64,000 nucleotides of DNA, taken from contig NQMI01000044.1 of NCBI GenBank assembly GCA_002270565.1, forward strand, positions 171,776-235,775, written 5' to 3'. Below, in pieces: positions 23,166-34,916 of this stretch (the stretch's first letter is position 1; every line of letters starts with the position of its first letter). The stretch is from Stenocarpella maydis. Taxonomy: Eukaryota; Ascomycota; Sordariomycetes; Diaporthales; Diaporthaceae. The notes beneath the pieces were generated by a model. It did not search any database. It was not told the DNA's origin and saw only the letters and a program-made list of their open reading frames with translations. Both the position numbers and the translations under genes were made by a program.

Positions 23166-24743
23166 GTGCATTTGTGGTCGCCCCGCCGGGGGGGGGGGCG
23201 CGGGGCGGTATGAGTTGCATGAAGTAGCAAGGCTGGATCATGCCTTGTGATGAATGTTATGGATTCTTTTTTCCGTTCGAGGTTCACAGTGCTTTCTAGA
23301 GGCTTTGGTCGGGGGGTGGGGACTGTCGTCGCATCAAACGTGGGGGAGCATTCGCTGGCGCTTTGGCTCTTTAGTCACTTCACAGGTTGCATTCCCGGAC
23401 CTGTCTGCATGGGAAGTCGATTGTGTGCTTCCTCGAAGCGGTATCAATATTGTCGGGACCTAGAAATAAGCACCATGTTTGCGTATCTATGAGACTGCCG
23501 ACCATTATGATATCATGTGGTGTGTTGATGACAGTCGACAGGCACTATCAACTGAGGTCATACCGAAAGTGTGGATGATCCGCGTTCTTCATCCCGGGAC
23601 TTCATCCGCACAGTATTCTGAGATGGTCGGCTGCGTTGTGACTGAGTGGTCACCTTGTGGGCCACTGGCGGGACTTTTACCCAGTCCAGCAAGCACGCAG
23701 GAGAGGGGCCACCGGAAGGTTCCTAATCTGTTAGCCTGTCGAAGTTGTGTAACGAAGTCTTTCTACAGATGTGGATGGAGCACAAGACAGCTTTTGCCAT
23801 CCAGCAAGTGCAGTTGCGGACATGAGCCGGGCCAGCCCAGTTCCGGCGTAGAGCCATCGTCGCACCCAATGCGCAAAGTTGGCGGCTGCGATTAATATGA
23901 TTGGGGAAGAAAAGGAAAAAGGCACGGCGTAATTCATGGGTTGCTTCCGCAAGGCGCTCGTAGTAGATGCTAATGTTACCATAGGGATTCAGCCGGCTGA
24001 GGTGCGGGCCGTCTGGTGTATGCGTGGAAAAGATGCTCAAGCTCCGCACGAGCAATATAAAAAGTTGCCGTGCGAATGTATCATTAGGGAAGCCATGTTC
24101 CAGGGCATCATCCACTATAGTTTATACCCAACCCATCCGGGGCTAGCATGGATCCCCGCCATCGTTGGACTCGGGGAATATTTTGTCTTCTTACAGCTGA
24201 ATACCCGGGAGGAGCTCCACCAGTAGCGTGTGAGAGCATATGTGTGCGTGTGTGTTAGCATAGGCGTATCTATTCTGGGTTGATCGGGGTTTGGCACCCA
24301 CCAGTGCCCAACACGGCAGCATGGGCGTACCCCTTAAAGATTGTCCATCTAGCCAGCGGATGGGGCGACGCCGTGACGGGTGTTGTTTGTAAGTATTCAG
24401 CACTGACCGAACCTCATCGGATTATCGACAACGAGATCGTGGCATTCGTCTGGAAACTTCTGGTACAACTCGCGGGGCCGTTAGAAGTGATACAAGAAGG
24501 ATCAAGTCCAGTAACAGAGATCGCCTCACAGGGCTGGATTCACCGAGACCTCGGTCACTGAGCCAGGCCCGAGATACTGTTTTTGCCCAGTACTTCAGGA
24601 ATTGCTTCCCCATAAAGACCACCCTGGCAAAACAAATTTGGGAGCAAACGGAGACGAACACACACCCACACCCACACACACAGCGTCGAGAACAACGACC
24701 CAGATTGGGGATAATATCTTAGCAGCTCTCAACTATTAGCACT
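23166..24743. other. intergenic region, no gene supported
   Basis: About 1.6 kb with only short shadow-like frames. A G run occurs near 23189-23198. ACACACCC/CACACA stretches near 24660-24682 lie in the probable leader of the small secreted protein gene. Confidence 0.5.
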
Positions 24744-25377
24744 ATGATGGAAATGTTTGCCACCCTCGTCCTCGCGACCTTCTCGGCAGCTGGGAGGGCG
24801 GCCCCGGTCATCATCGAGCAGGCCCAGCCCATGGCCCACCGGTCGACCAACACCACCTGCGTGCCCGGCGCCCCGACCAGCATCTCGGGCTATAACTTCA
24901 CCTACACCCCCTTTGATTCGACTGGCAGCTACGACATCAAGCCTGGTTTCAGCTCTGATCATTCCATCGGAAGCCCAATGGTGGGTCACCAGCCGTCAAC
25001 CTCCCCCCCCCTGCCCTAACGCTTCCAACATGTATCCTTCATTGCAAAAGTATGCTGTGCTGACTGCTTCCTCGAAACTCCGCAGAACCTGTTCTCGCCA
25101 CACGCCGATGGCGAGAACGTGTACGACTCGTTCAAGTGCCAGTTCACGTGCAACGGGACGCCCGGTTGCGTCTCCTTCTTTGGGCGGTTTGTCGACGTGG
25201 ACTCCGACTCGGAGCGCTATGAGTGCCTAGGCTTCGATGCTATGTGAGTTGAATGTGAAAGGTTGGCCATACGAAGGTGACAGTTTGCTGATGAATTAAA
25301 ACAGCCTCGATGGCTCCTCCTTTGTTCAGTCGACAGGAAACCTGGCCAACGGGGCCTACAATAAGCTGTGCGGTTAA
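24744..25377 (+). CDS. small secreted Cys-rich protein, PAN/Apple-like, three exons
   Basis: A 155 aa protein predicted to be exported. Exons 24744-24980, 25086-25243, 25305-25377; introns have donors GTGGGT and GTGAGT and acceptors CGCAG and AACAG. Residues 1-20 form a signal peptide (MFATLVLATFSAAGRAA). The mature part holds CVPGAPTSISGYNFTYTPFD, then SFKCQFTCNGTPGCVSFFGR, a Cys pattern resembling the fungal PAN/Apple-like family (C...C..TPGC.SF), and ends LANGAYNKLCG. Six or so cysteines suggest disulfides. NTT, NFT and NGT are possible N-glycosylation sites. Such proteins are often expressed at host or substrate contact, but no effector role can be shown here. It is convergent with MED11. 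Confidence 0.75.
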
Positions 25378-25818
25378 GTCTCCGGTCCTGACGCCATGGG
25401 CAACTGCTTAATTGGGATGGAGTATATTTTGGGAGTGACAATATTTGGGGATAATGCAGTAGCCTGGATTTCAGCTGTGCCAAGGAGACCTGGATCGTGG
25501 GTCTCAAGTATGAGGCAGACTGGCAGACATTGAAACAAAATGACAGTTTTCAGAGACGCCGCTGTGGACAAGCAATCGTGATGGCGGTGGGGTTATCTGG
25601 CTTACCCTTCAGTTGGGGGGNGGGGGGGGGGGGGAAGAGGTGAAGTTATTGTGAATGGTGGTATCTGGAAGGCAATCCATAATCTCGCCTCTAATCAAAC
25701 CATTTTTGCCCTTCTAAAGGTCCCCATGGTGCGCCAACACTCCGAAATATGCTTGCGACGCCATAGATGAAAGAAGTGAAACAAAAGTGCATGTGTCCGG
25801 GACAGGACGTTAGCCTCC
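25378..25818. other. intergenic between convergent genes, with poly-G and ambiguous base
   Basis: Gap of 440 bp containing a run of G with one N at 25621, so its true length is uncertain. No gene is seen. Confidence 0.6.
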
Positions 25819-26221
25819 TCAGCCGGTCATGCTAGCATCGCCGCCGTGGCCACCCGCGACGGTTCCCGCGCCGCCGGAGAGGGCCTCGAGGTGCCTCCTT
25901 GCCCTGGTCCACAGCTCGGCCTCCATCTCGCGCTCGACCTGGTTACTCCTGCTGTTGAGCCACCCGACGTCGAGGTTGCCGACCATGCCGACGCCGTCGG
26001 GGTCGAGGGCGGGCTTTGGGGTCGAGGCGGGACCAGTGGTGGGGCCGGCCGGGTTGTCATCGTCCTTGGACTTGTCCTTGTTGCTGGGGAGGCTGATGAT
26101 GCCGGCCTCGTCGAGCCCCAGGATCTGGCGCTTGAGGCGGGCGTCGACCGAGTGCAGGGTGGAGAGGAACTTGTTCATGGCGTCCTCGAACTGGCGGGTC
26201 TGCTCGGCCGCCGAGGGACGG

Positions 26222-26253
<32 letters not shown>

Positions 26254-26501
26254 GGGGGCAGGTCCCGTGCCTGTGCTGTTGGTGGGGGGTCGTGGTGGTA
26301 GACTCTGCTTCCCCAAGCTCTGTATGGCCGTCCCCGTCAGGGCCAGGAGCGAGGCGATGTCCTGTGGAAAGAGGTCAGGAGGTGTTGCTGATTGGTAAGC
26401 TCGGGGCTGTTGCTTACATGATCAATGTCGGCGAGCTGTTGCATGCGCTCGGCGCGCGTGAAGGGGGCGTGGATGTCCACCGGAGCGTCGGATTGCTCCA
26501 T
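25819..26501 (-). CDS. MED11: Mediator complex subunit 11 (MED11), two exons
   Basis: A head-module subunit of Mediator, the RNA polymerase II coactivator, acting in the nucleus. Exon 1 is 26501 down to 26418 and exon 2 is 26361 down to 25819, with a GTAAGC donor; the product is 208 aa. Exon 1 gives MEQSDAPVDIHAPFTRAERM and QQLADIDH; exon 2 continues DIASLLALTGTAIQSL, matching the N-terminal helix typical of MED11 (ERIxQLxxIDxDIxxLLxxAxxAIxxL). The central region has nine consecutive Gln (CAG tract, 26224-26250 as CTG on plus) followed by the second conserved helix (FEDAMNKFLSTLHSVDARLKR). The C-terminus, with ELWTRARRHLEAL, is lineage specific. Starting at an internal Met of exon 2 would lose the conserved first helix. 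Confidence 0.9.
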
Positions 26502-27473
26502 TGCGGTGGTGTAGCGTGTGAGAAGAGGAAAATGCGCGCTGTGCAGTGTTTATACGCAGATTGGAACTTTGCCCGCCCCCCCGTCTACCCAGGTATGTTT
26601 GCTGTGTGCAAGATGGAACCTAATGAAGTGAGTGCGGAAGATGGTCGCGATGTCGGTGAGCTTGCTACATACTGTATGGTACACTACGGAGCTCTCTCTA
26701 TGAGGAAGCCCAGGCGAAAAGGACTGGGAACCCCGCCCCGGGCCCACCGCGAAGGTCACAAAAGGTCATTGCACCTGGCAAGCGGATGGGCCTCTGGAGC
26801 TGGGGAAACGGGGACCCCTGAAACAGCCATTCAGCCTTTGTTCCAATCAGATTGGTGGGCTGGCGGACGATCATAGCCTAATACATAGTAGTGTATAGTA
26901 TATATGTTATATGATACGGAGTACCTAGGTGCAGTGCACTACGCTACTGTGTATGCAGTATAAACTCACAACTCACACACAGGCCAGGATGCCCGGGGTC
27001 AGCCTTCGTCATTGGGTGGGCTGCCGACCCAGGCCATTGGTACTGAGGTTACCATGATCTGCCTGAACCTTGGATGCCCTGGGGGATGTTGTGCATACGC
27101 GCCAGGCACATACTGGCATACCCGTATACAATCATCAGGCCACACGGTCAAATGCCAAGTCAAGTCGAGTCTACAGCATGCGCCTGCCTGGCGATGGGGC
27201 CATGATTACGAAAATAACTGGCAGGCTCTCTCTCCCTGCTCCTTGCTCCTGCTCCAATGGCCCGAGGATCCGCCCGACACCTGGCCCGTTTTGTCGTTGG
27301 TGAGGCTGCGAGGGCTGGAGAGCTGGAGGATCAGTCAGGGCGCGTCGTCATAGCCTGGAACGCTACATTCTTCTTGCTGCGCAGGTGGCCACGTTTACTC
27401 AGTCAACCTCGTGACTCGGCCCGGCAGGAACTGGCCACTTTGTGACCGTCTGCAGTGTGGCGTGGTATGATAT

Positions 27474-27529
<56 letters not shown>

Positions 27530-27558
27530 AACAACAACAACAACAACAACAACAACAA

Positions 27559-27591
<33 letters not shown>

Positions 27592-27712
27592 ACAACGACA
27601 GATAGAATAAATACGCTATGAGCAATGAGGACTAGCCCAATCTACCCGCCTCTACCTGCCTAGGTACTGTGACTTGTCCTACTGCTGATACCAAGCAAGG
27701 AAGGAGTCTTTC

Positions 27713-27743
<31 letters not shown>

Positions 27744-28355
27744 TGCAATAGGCAGTCTGCTCTGCCGAGAGTCTCAAGAGTCAGTTAACCACACCCAGTC
27801 CAATCTTTCAGTCTATTTTCGATCACCTCCAAACTTTGCCAAACTTTTGCTCCTCATTAGGTAGACTTCTACTGGGTTTCACCTGCCCCCCCCCCCGAGC
27901 ACCAGCACCTGCAAACCTGCAACAGCTTGACGCTTGGCCTTGCTAGGGACCACAGCAGAACCCACCCAACCCCCAATCTCTCCCAAACCCACCACCCCCC
28001 ACTCCCGCCATCCAGCCTGAAGACTGGTACCCATACATCCCCGCCTCTCTGCGCTCCGCCCAGGTAATCTCAATAATTCAACCTTCACTGCTGAGAGGCT
28101 GGGCAGACAACCTACCTGTCTTGCTCAACAACGCCACGCCTCGTTCTTTCTTGCTCGACACCCAGCCTGCTCTGATCCTCTGCTCATTGCCTCTCCTCAT
28201 GTGAAGACATGTGCCAGATCGTCATTGCTAGATAGCCTCGAGCCGTTGGGCTTCTGGTCTACCCCTCCTCGTCCTCTGCTCACCATACTTCGTCTGCCCT
28301 GCAACTGGATCCAGTCCCCGCCGCCCTCGCAGCCCCGGACCACCCCTCGCACAAC
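26502..28355. other. intergenic region with microsatellites
   Basis: About 1.85 kb with no supportable gene. It contains the CAA repeat and an A run (about 27715-27740), and C runs near 27885-27897. The right part is the promoter and pyrimidine-rich leader of the ubiquitin protease gene. Confidence 0.5.
27472..27597. repeat. (CAA)n microsatellite
   Basis: About 40 CAA/ACA trinucleotides with three single-A interruptions, intergenic. It creates long artificial open frames on both strands that are not genes. Confidence 0.95.
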
Positions 28356-31132
28356 ATGAAGGCCAGCATACCAAAACGGCTGCTCACCCTGAGGGACAAG
28401 AATGGAAACCACCGTCACAGCAAGTCTTCCGACGGCCACAAGGTTCGTCTCGCCTCCCCCACCCCCAAACGCCAAACTGCGCTGATAATACCGCGTCTCT
28501 GCAGTCCCGACCTCTATCCACCGATGCGCTCTTCTCCATGTTCAAGAATGGCTCAGCCTCACAGAACGGCAATGATGACGAACACAAGGACAAGGACAAG
28601 GAGAAAGAAGCCACAAAGGTCCGTCAATTGTTGAGGCGCGCCTCGCGCAAAATTCCAGCCTTGGCTAACTGTGTCACGGAATCCAGATCGAAGAACTCTC
28701 CAAGCGAGTCGAGGCCCTAGACGACTTGCACGACATCTCCCCAGACTACCTGCGCTTCATAATGAGGAGCCAATACGCGGCTGGCGACATCAAAAAGGCC
28801 ATGGAACTACTCGTCCTCCATCAGAAGTCCATCTCCGGCACCATAGTCTCGTACAACCCCAATGTGAATATGCTCGGTGCAGAAAACCGTGGAAACGTCA
28901 CTTGCTACCTGGACGCCCTGCTCTTTGCCATGTTTGCAAAACTGGAGGCCTTCGAGTGCATGCTCAAGAACGACCTCACCAACGAGCCACAGCGAAACCT
29001 GGCAGCTTTGATCCGCCTTTGGGTCAATATGCTGAGGAGCGGGAAACTTATACACACAGACATGGTCGGTTCCATTCTGTCTCGTGTCGCCCTCGATCCG
29101 AGCTTGTGCTGACCTGAGAGACAGACTCAGCTTATACAGAATGCACTGGCTGCCTGCGGTTGGAAAGATGCCATGTTGCTGGAACAACAAGACACATCCG
29201 AGGCCTTTGCGTTCATCACCGAGACTCTGCAGCTACCCCTGCTGCCGCTGCAGGTCGACCTGTTCCACCAGGGGAAGCGGGATGACGACGACCACAAGGT
29301 TGTCTACGAGCGCCTGTTAAATCTTGCAGTGCCGGCCGACCCAGAAGGCAAGGGCGTCAAGCTGGAGGACTGCCTGGAAGAGTATTTCAACACAAAGGTC
29401 GACGTCTCACGTGATGGTGTTGAAGAGAAGGCAGGCCTAGACGGGCCAGTCCTGACCCCGAAAAGCACGATACGGATTGTTAATGAGGTTCCAGAGCCTG
29501 ATGAAACTGGCGCCGATGCCGGAGCCGAATCGGAAGCAGACGCACAGGGAGAATCATCGGATCAAGTCGCGGCGGCTCCCCTACAGCGACGTTGGACCAA
29601 CATGGAATCGCCAGTGTTAAGCCCAGACGTCACGCGTCCATCTGCTCGTACAAGGTCGACAAGCATAATTCAGCGGATCGTCCTGGACGACAATGGGAAA
29701 CCCACAGACTCGGAGGCTGCAAGTTTACTACAGAAAGCGAAGCGGAAAGGTGCTACGGTTGTAAAAGCCGTGACCATTCCGGCATGGCAATTCTTCCGGC
29801 TCATTCGTAAGTCGTCTTGAAGGAGCAAAATCTCGCGCCCCCCCCCCCACAACCCCCCGGCGCCCTTCGGAATATATGCGGAGGTACTAAATGATGATTC
29901 AAGCTTGGCACGCCGTACAAAATGCTGAGCCCAGGACCGATTCTGAGATAATGATGCAGTTCAACCAACGCCCGGTGGTGGGCATATGCCTGAAGAGATA
30001 CATGTATACCGAGGACGGGCTGGCCAAGAGGCAAAATACCTTCATCGACATCCCGGACAGTCTCAGGCTCCCTCATTTCATGATGGTCGATGAGGCCAAG
30101 GTGGAAGAAGACAGCATCCTGAGCCAGGACTACAAGCTGGAACTCCAGTCCATTGTGTGCCACCGGGGTGACTCGGTCCATAGCGGACACTACATCTCGT
30201 TTGCGAGGGTCAACCCCAAGCTGCTGACGGACAACCGCCGCCACGATAGCGACCCTCCACCAGACTATGAAGACGCGCAGTGGGTCAAATTTGACGACCT
30301 GGCCATTGACAACAGGGTCTGCTATGTCGACGACATCAAGGAGTCTCTGAAGCAGGAAATGCCCTACCTCTTATTTTATCAGATAGTACCCATGTGCGAT
30401 GTTACGGCCGCATCTACTGCGGGATCCGAAACCGAACCACCATCATACAACGACTCGGCACTCAATGTAACAACCAGCGGAGTTACGACACCGGGTCTCG
30501 AGATCGACCGCGCAGGGCTGTCACGGCCAGCTAGCGGCTACTTTGACTCCACGATTCTGAGTTCAGCGGGCCCAAGCATTCGCTTCTCTTCAGAGCTGGA
30601 ACGACCGCCGCGGATAAGCCTAAGCGTCGAGGACGACGGACAACGGTCTTCAAGCCTACTTAGCCCGAACGCATCTCGCCGTGGGAGTGTGGCCTTCTCG
30701 GAACCCGCTGGTCATGCTCAAGATATCACACCAGAAACCGGAGTTTCACCAGCTGTCACTCCAAATGAGGAAACCACTGCGCAGAGATTATCGAGGGCCG
30801 CAGCGAAATTCAAGAGTCGGAGCAGGCCTACAAGTCAGGCTGGAGAGGGCCGGATCAGCCTGACCATGTCTCGGCTCACGTTCAACAAGAGGAGCAAGGA
30901 CACGCTACGCGAAGCCGCCGACAAGCTCGAGGATGGTGAAGAGACACCGATTGCCATTACGGCACCCGAGCGCCTTTCGACCGATGGTGGCGAGCCCGGC
31001 AGGAAAGAGAAAGACCACCATCATCACCACAGGAAGGTGGGAACAAAGTCAAAGAGTCGAGGGGGTGAAAAGGACCTGGAGAAGGCCAAGAGCAAAGGGG
31101 AAGTCCCTGATCGGGAATGCATAGTCATGTGA
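28356..31132 (+). CDS. ubiquitin-specific protease (peptidase C19) with C-terminal CaaX motif, five exons
   Basis: A cysteine protease removing ubiquitin from proteins. Exons 28356-28442, 28505-28618, 28687-29064, 29131-29806, 29904-31132 give 827 aa. The Cys box is GAENRGNVTCYLDALLFAMF, with the nucleophile at about residue 140; it has one residue more (GNVTC) than the usual GNTC. The finger/palm part follows (QQDTSEAFAFITETL), then the RLI-PWHAV junction between exons 4 and 5, RPVVGICLKRY, and the His box CHRGDSVHSGHYISFARV (His about 514) with WVKFDD after it. An acidic/Ser-rich insert occupies about 290-380. The last 260 residues are disordered and basic, with a His run (KDHHHHHRKVG), and end CIVM, a CaaX prenylation signal of the farnesyl type. 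Membrane attachment is inferred from that. Confidence 0.9.
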
Positions 31133-34100
31133 TTGGAAAAGAAAAGCGAGCTCGCAAGGCGTTCAAGGACCGGGTGTGTTTATTCAGATCTGCTTTGGGA
31201 AGCGACCACATTTGCCATTGGGGGTCGGACTTTCTCGACATGTGACTGACCAGTCACGGTATAACTAATGTCTGTCGGAGTATTACATGAGAGGCGCATG
31301 ATTGCATTTGATACCAGGAAGAGCGCCAGTAACCAGCAAGCCGCGACACAGAAGATAAGGAAAAGGGGGGAGGAAGGGGAAAAAGCGAGACGGCGGCAAG
31401 AGAGCGTTTTCGAAGGGCGGGCCCGCTCTCCGCTAGGGGGAGCTTGCATACGTGATCGCAAGATAGCCTACGGGCGCCTATACAAAGGGGGTTTGGCTAG
31501 GCCTGCTTGGACAAGTCCACATACTTTCTTGACCCATCCCGTTCACACTAGCATCGGGCGCGCATATAGAATACGGTCCATGAAACGAATAACTACACAA
31601 GAAGCGCACTTATCCGATTTATGAGTGTAGAATTCACGTGTATAGACTTTCGAAAATTAAACACGAAAAAAAAAATTAGAAAAAGGAGAGCGAGACAGCC
31701 ACGTATGCGCGTTCGTTTTCGTGCTCGTATTCGCGTGAGACTTGTCAACAGGAATAAAGCACCATCTCCTGAGTCCCCGTCGTGGGCAGACGTTACTCGT
31801 TACTTCGTGCATCCGGCTGCACGAGCAGCCGAGAGAGGCTGTAAGGTATGACACGAAACATCACCTCAGTGCGCGGCCGAAGATGTATTTCCTGGTGCGG
31901 TCTACCAGGACGACGAACTTATTATGCGGATACACCGGGTAGGTGGTCAGCCGGCTCCGTCCTTTTCCCAGGGGCGAGCCGCCGTTATCTCCGAAAGCCA
32001 CGATAGCTTGATGGGGAATTATCCTCCTACTCATCGCACTGTATCCAACTAAGCCATCAGCCTGGGTGTGGATTTCGGGTCAAGCATTCCTCCCCACAAG
32101 ACCGGAGCGTGGAGAACGCTCTTGCTCCCAGCGTTTGGAGCTCCTGCCCTAGACCACATTAATTCTCTAAGCCGGACCTTGAAGACCCTATTGGTCCTTC
32201 CCTTCGGCGAGCTGAGAGACGGCTGGCGCCCGGCAGGACCGGCGAGGACCCGGATATACCTCCGGCTAGTGAATCCCGAAGTCCGTTCTCGTTCTTTGGC
32301 TCCTCGACATCGCGCATGGTGACGCTGTGCCGGCTGTAAACGGCGAGGAACAAACCCGAACTTGCCATGGGAAACGGGGTTGGGAGGTGCCAGATCAGAG
32401 TTGCTCGCTTCCTCGCTTCTCTCGACCGCTTGCGCTTCCTCCGCTCTGGAGGGCGCGACATCTGCTGGTGAAACAAACTTGGCAGCCATGTTCTCCGCGC
32501 TGGCGACTTGAGCCAGGTGCGTGTCGCCCCAACACCGCCGCCGTGACCTCTAGCCCCTCTCAGGTTTTGTACGAGGCCCAGGGCCACCTGTCCTGTGGTG
32601 TGCTTTTCGCGATGGCCTGCTGCTGATCGAGGCAGGCCGTGGCATCACTTGAGCCCACATTCGCTCGCTGGAAATGTGACGGCAGCGGGCATATGGGCTC
32701 CCTCCCCCCCTCTCACCGTCTCGGGACTTTAAGCAGTCAAATTTGCGCGCAAAAAGAAGAATTAGGATCATCGACACTTGCAGTGATCCTGGACGCCACA
32801 CCGCTATTGATGGATGGATTCCTAGGCAACATGTCAGGCACTTGCCCAAGGCGAGCCGCGAAGGAAAGGTGTGGACCGCGAGGTTTGGCTCGCCAGGTCA
32901 GATGCCCTGAACTGCATGGACGTGGAACGACGGTTGTGCTTTAACAAGCTATCTTGGGAGGAAGCCTCATGTACGGTAAAAGTGTATATAGCATGACGTG
33001 GGATAATTAGGATATTTGGTTAGTGCAGAGACTCTGTAACCAGCATGAGTTTACACCAGCCTGCCGAGTTCGGCGTCATGTAAAGCTTAATTCCACCGGG
33101 CCGCTTTGGATGACCCTGGGAGCGAGTCTGTCGTCGGTCGCCAGGCCAGACTTCATTCTTCCGGATGGTCTGGGAGACATTAGCGCGAGTGACGACAGGT
33201 CTCGTTGTCGCCGCTGTTGTCGCCCTCGAGGACCTCGACGAGCACACGACCACATGGTACAGCCCAGGTGGGATAGCCTTCCCGGCGGCACCGATCTGCT
33301 ACCACGCGCATCGAGTTGCTCATATACTATGTACTCGCATGGATTTGCCATCACGATCTGGTGGCCCGTGCGCCCACCGCCTTCTGTCGGAGCGCCGCGG
33401 GGATTTTTGATGTGTTGGTGCTTTAGATGCCGTGCCGGGCCGTTCGTAACGATTCGCACAAGCCCAGCAGACTGGCCCGTAGGGCGTTCGGTGGCAAAGC
33501 AGCGTGCCTTGGCCAAAGACATTGCCCTGATTGCGAGACCACTTTTCTGAGTTTGACAGGGTCGAGTCATGGGTATCATCGGGTAGGCAGAATGGGGCCA
33601 TCTGGGTACTGTAGTGTATGACAGCTCAGCAATAATGCGCGTATAGAGAGGAGCTTGTGTTAGTAATGAGATGTGCACTCGGCGCCGAGCTTCGACAGCA
33701 CGGGTGGCGCTGCAAGGGGCCAGACTTGGCACTTGAGGTGTTCCGGCGTCGGCACTGTCCCAAGATCCTGAGGCACTTCGGGGCCATGTTGGGTGTGACT
33801 GGGCGCGCCGAGGTGGGGAACAGATGCCCTCCTGAAGTGTTGCGAGTCCATGGCCCACCGTGGAACAGTGTGCCTGGCGCAGAGACAAGGCGGTAGCGAA
33901 TAGGATCAGATGCGAGTCGTTGGCATATGGGCTTGCTGCGGGCCGCATTGAGACGAAAGAAATGAGACGCTATTGGCGAGGATAGGTCGGGAAGCGTGGG
34001 CGTGGACCGGCTGATTGTGGGGTGAGGAGGCAGTACTCCGTACACTACACTATGACCAGGTCAATCATTGAAGCCAGCCCTAGGCAGTTGCAGCGCCCCC

Positions 34101-34916
34101 GCGACTGGGCACTCCCTGCCACAGCCCAGCAGAGCACGGACGACCACAAAAGCAACAGCTCCAAAGGATTAGTAAGCGGGGGACGGGCAGCACATGTCCG
34201 GAGTAGATAGATGAACTGTAACTCTGCGAGGAAGCCCGCGGCACTCATGCCATCTGGGCGACCAAGATTAGATGACGCGCAATCCGAAGAGGAGAGGGGA
34301 CAGAGGGCGAACAGGGGAATACGTACTGAGCTGGCTTGGATATATAAATGTACAGAATAATGATATTGATAATGATAAGAATAAGATAAGAACAAGAATA
34401 AAAAAAAAGTCTCCGGGCGTTCCCTCACCCTTTCCTTGCGTTGGGGTATTATATAGACCGGGAGAGGAGGGGGGGTGGGGGCCGACGAGAGAAATGAGAT
34501 GGATCTTGCAACATGGTTTACACTACACTGCGCAAGGTGGTTGCATTTATTAACTAGTCTTCAAAGGGCCTCCACCACCCATCTAACACGTCCCCCTTCC
34601 GCATACCCGACGCCGTGCCTCTCTTGTTTCGGTGTTACTACTTTGCTCCTGCTCTCCTCTGTACTGCCTTGTTTTCCTCCATCACTGCGCACTCATGACA
34701 CATACGCATCCCCAGAAGCCCTGGTAGGCCCGCCCCAGCCCATGCACAGCAAGTTGCCAGACCAGACCTCGGGCTCGGGCTCGGACATACTTGGCAACAC
34801 CTGCAACCTCCCAGCGCGCCCGTCCGGTATCACGGTGTCGTCTGTATCGTTGCGCACTCATCCCCACAGCATTCGGACCAAGGCGTCAGGCCAGGTCCTG
34901 AGACGCGCAGCACAAA
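31133..34916. other. long gene-poor region
   Basis: About 3.8 kb in which no gene can be supported apart from the candidate small frame at 31861-32034. Long overlapping frames occur on both strands around 32049-32626 and 33023-33948 but no domain, signal or credible splicing unites them. An A run lies at 31665-31677. The segment before 34917 is the promoter and leader of the Zn2Cys6 gene. Confidence 0.45.
31861..32034 (-). CDS. candidate small ORF, 57 aa, or last exon of an unresolved gene
   Basis: A minus-strand ATG at 32034 opens a 57-codon frame ending TGA at 31861-31863. The protein is basic and balanced in composition (GDNGGSPLGKGRSRLTTYPV, then VVLVDRTRKYIFGRALR), and its third codon positions are GC-rich like those of real genes nearby. 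The frame stays open upstream of the ATG for about 18 codons (QADGLVGYSA before the Met), behind an ACCCAG that could be a splice acceptor, so this may be a terminal exon rather than a complete gene. No family was recognised. Nothing else supports expression. Confidence 0.3.
   Translation of the reverse strand: MSRRIIPHQAIVAFGDNGGSPLGKGRSRLTTYPVYPHNKFVVLVDRTRKYIFGRALR

Noticed and set aside
25621..25634. Poly-G tract as a functional element
   Set aside because: It includes an ambiguous base and is most simply a homopolymer with uncertain length.
27395..27625. Leu/Val-rich membrane protein frames
   Set aside because: They are translations of the CAA repeat on the opposite strand.
33023..33948. 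Overlapping frames of 175 and 290 codons on opposite strands
   Set aside because: No domains, many Arg/Ser/Pro codons and no conserved-looking segments; treated as non-coding.
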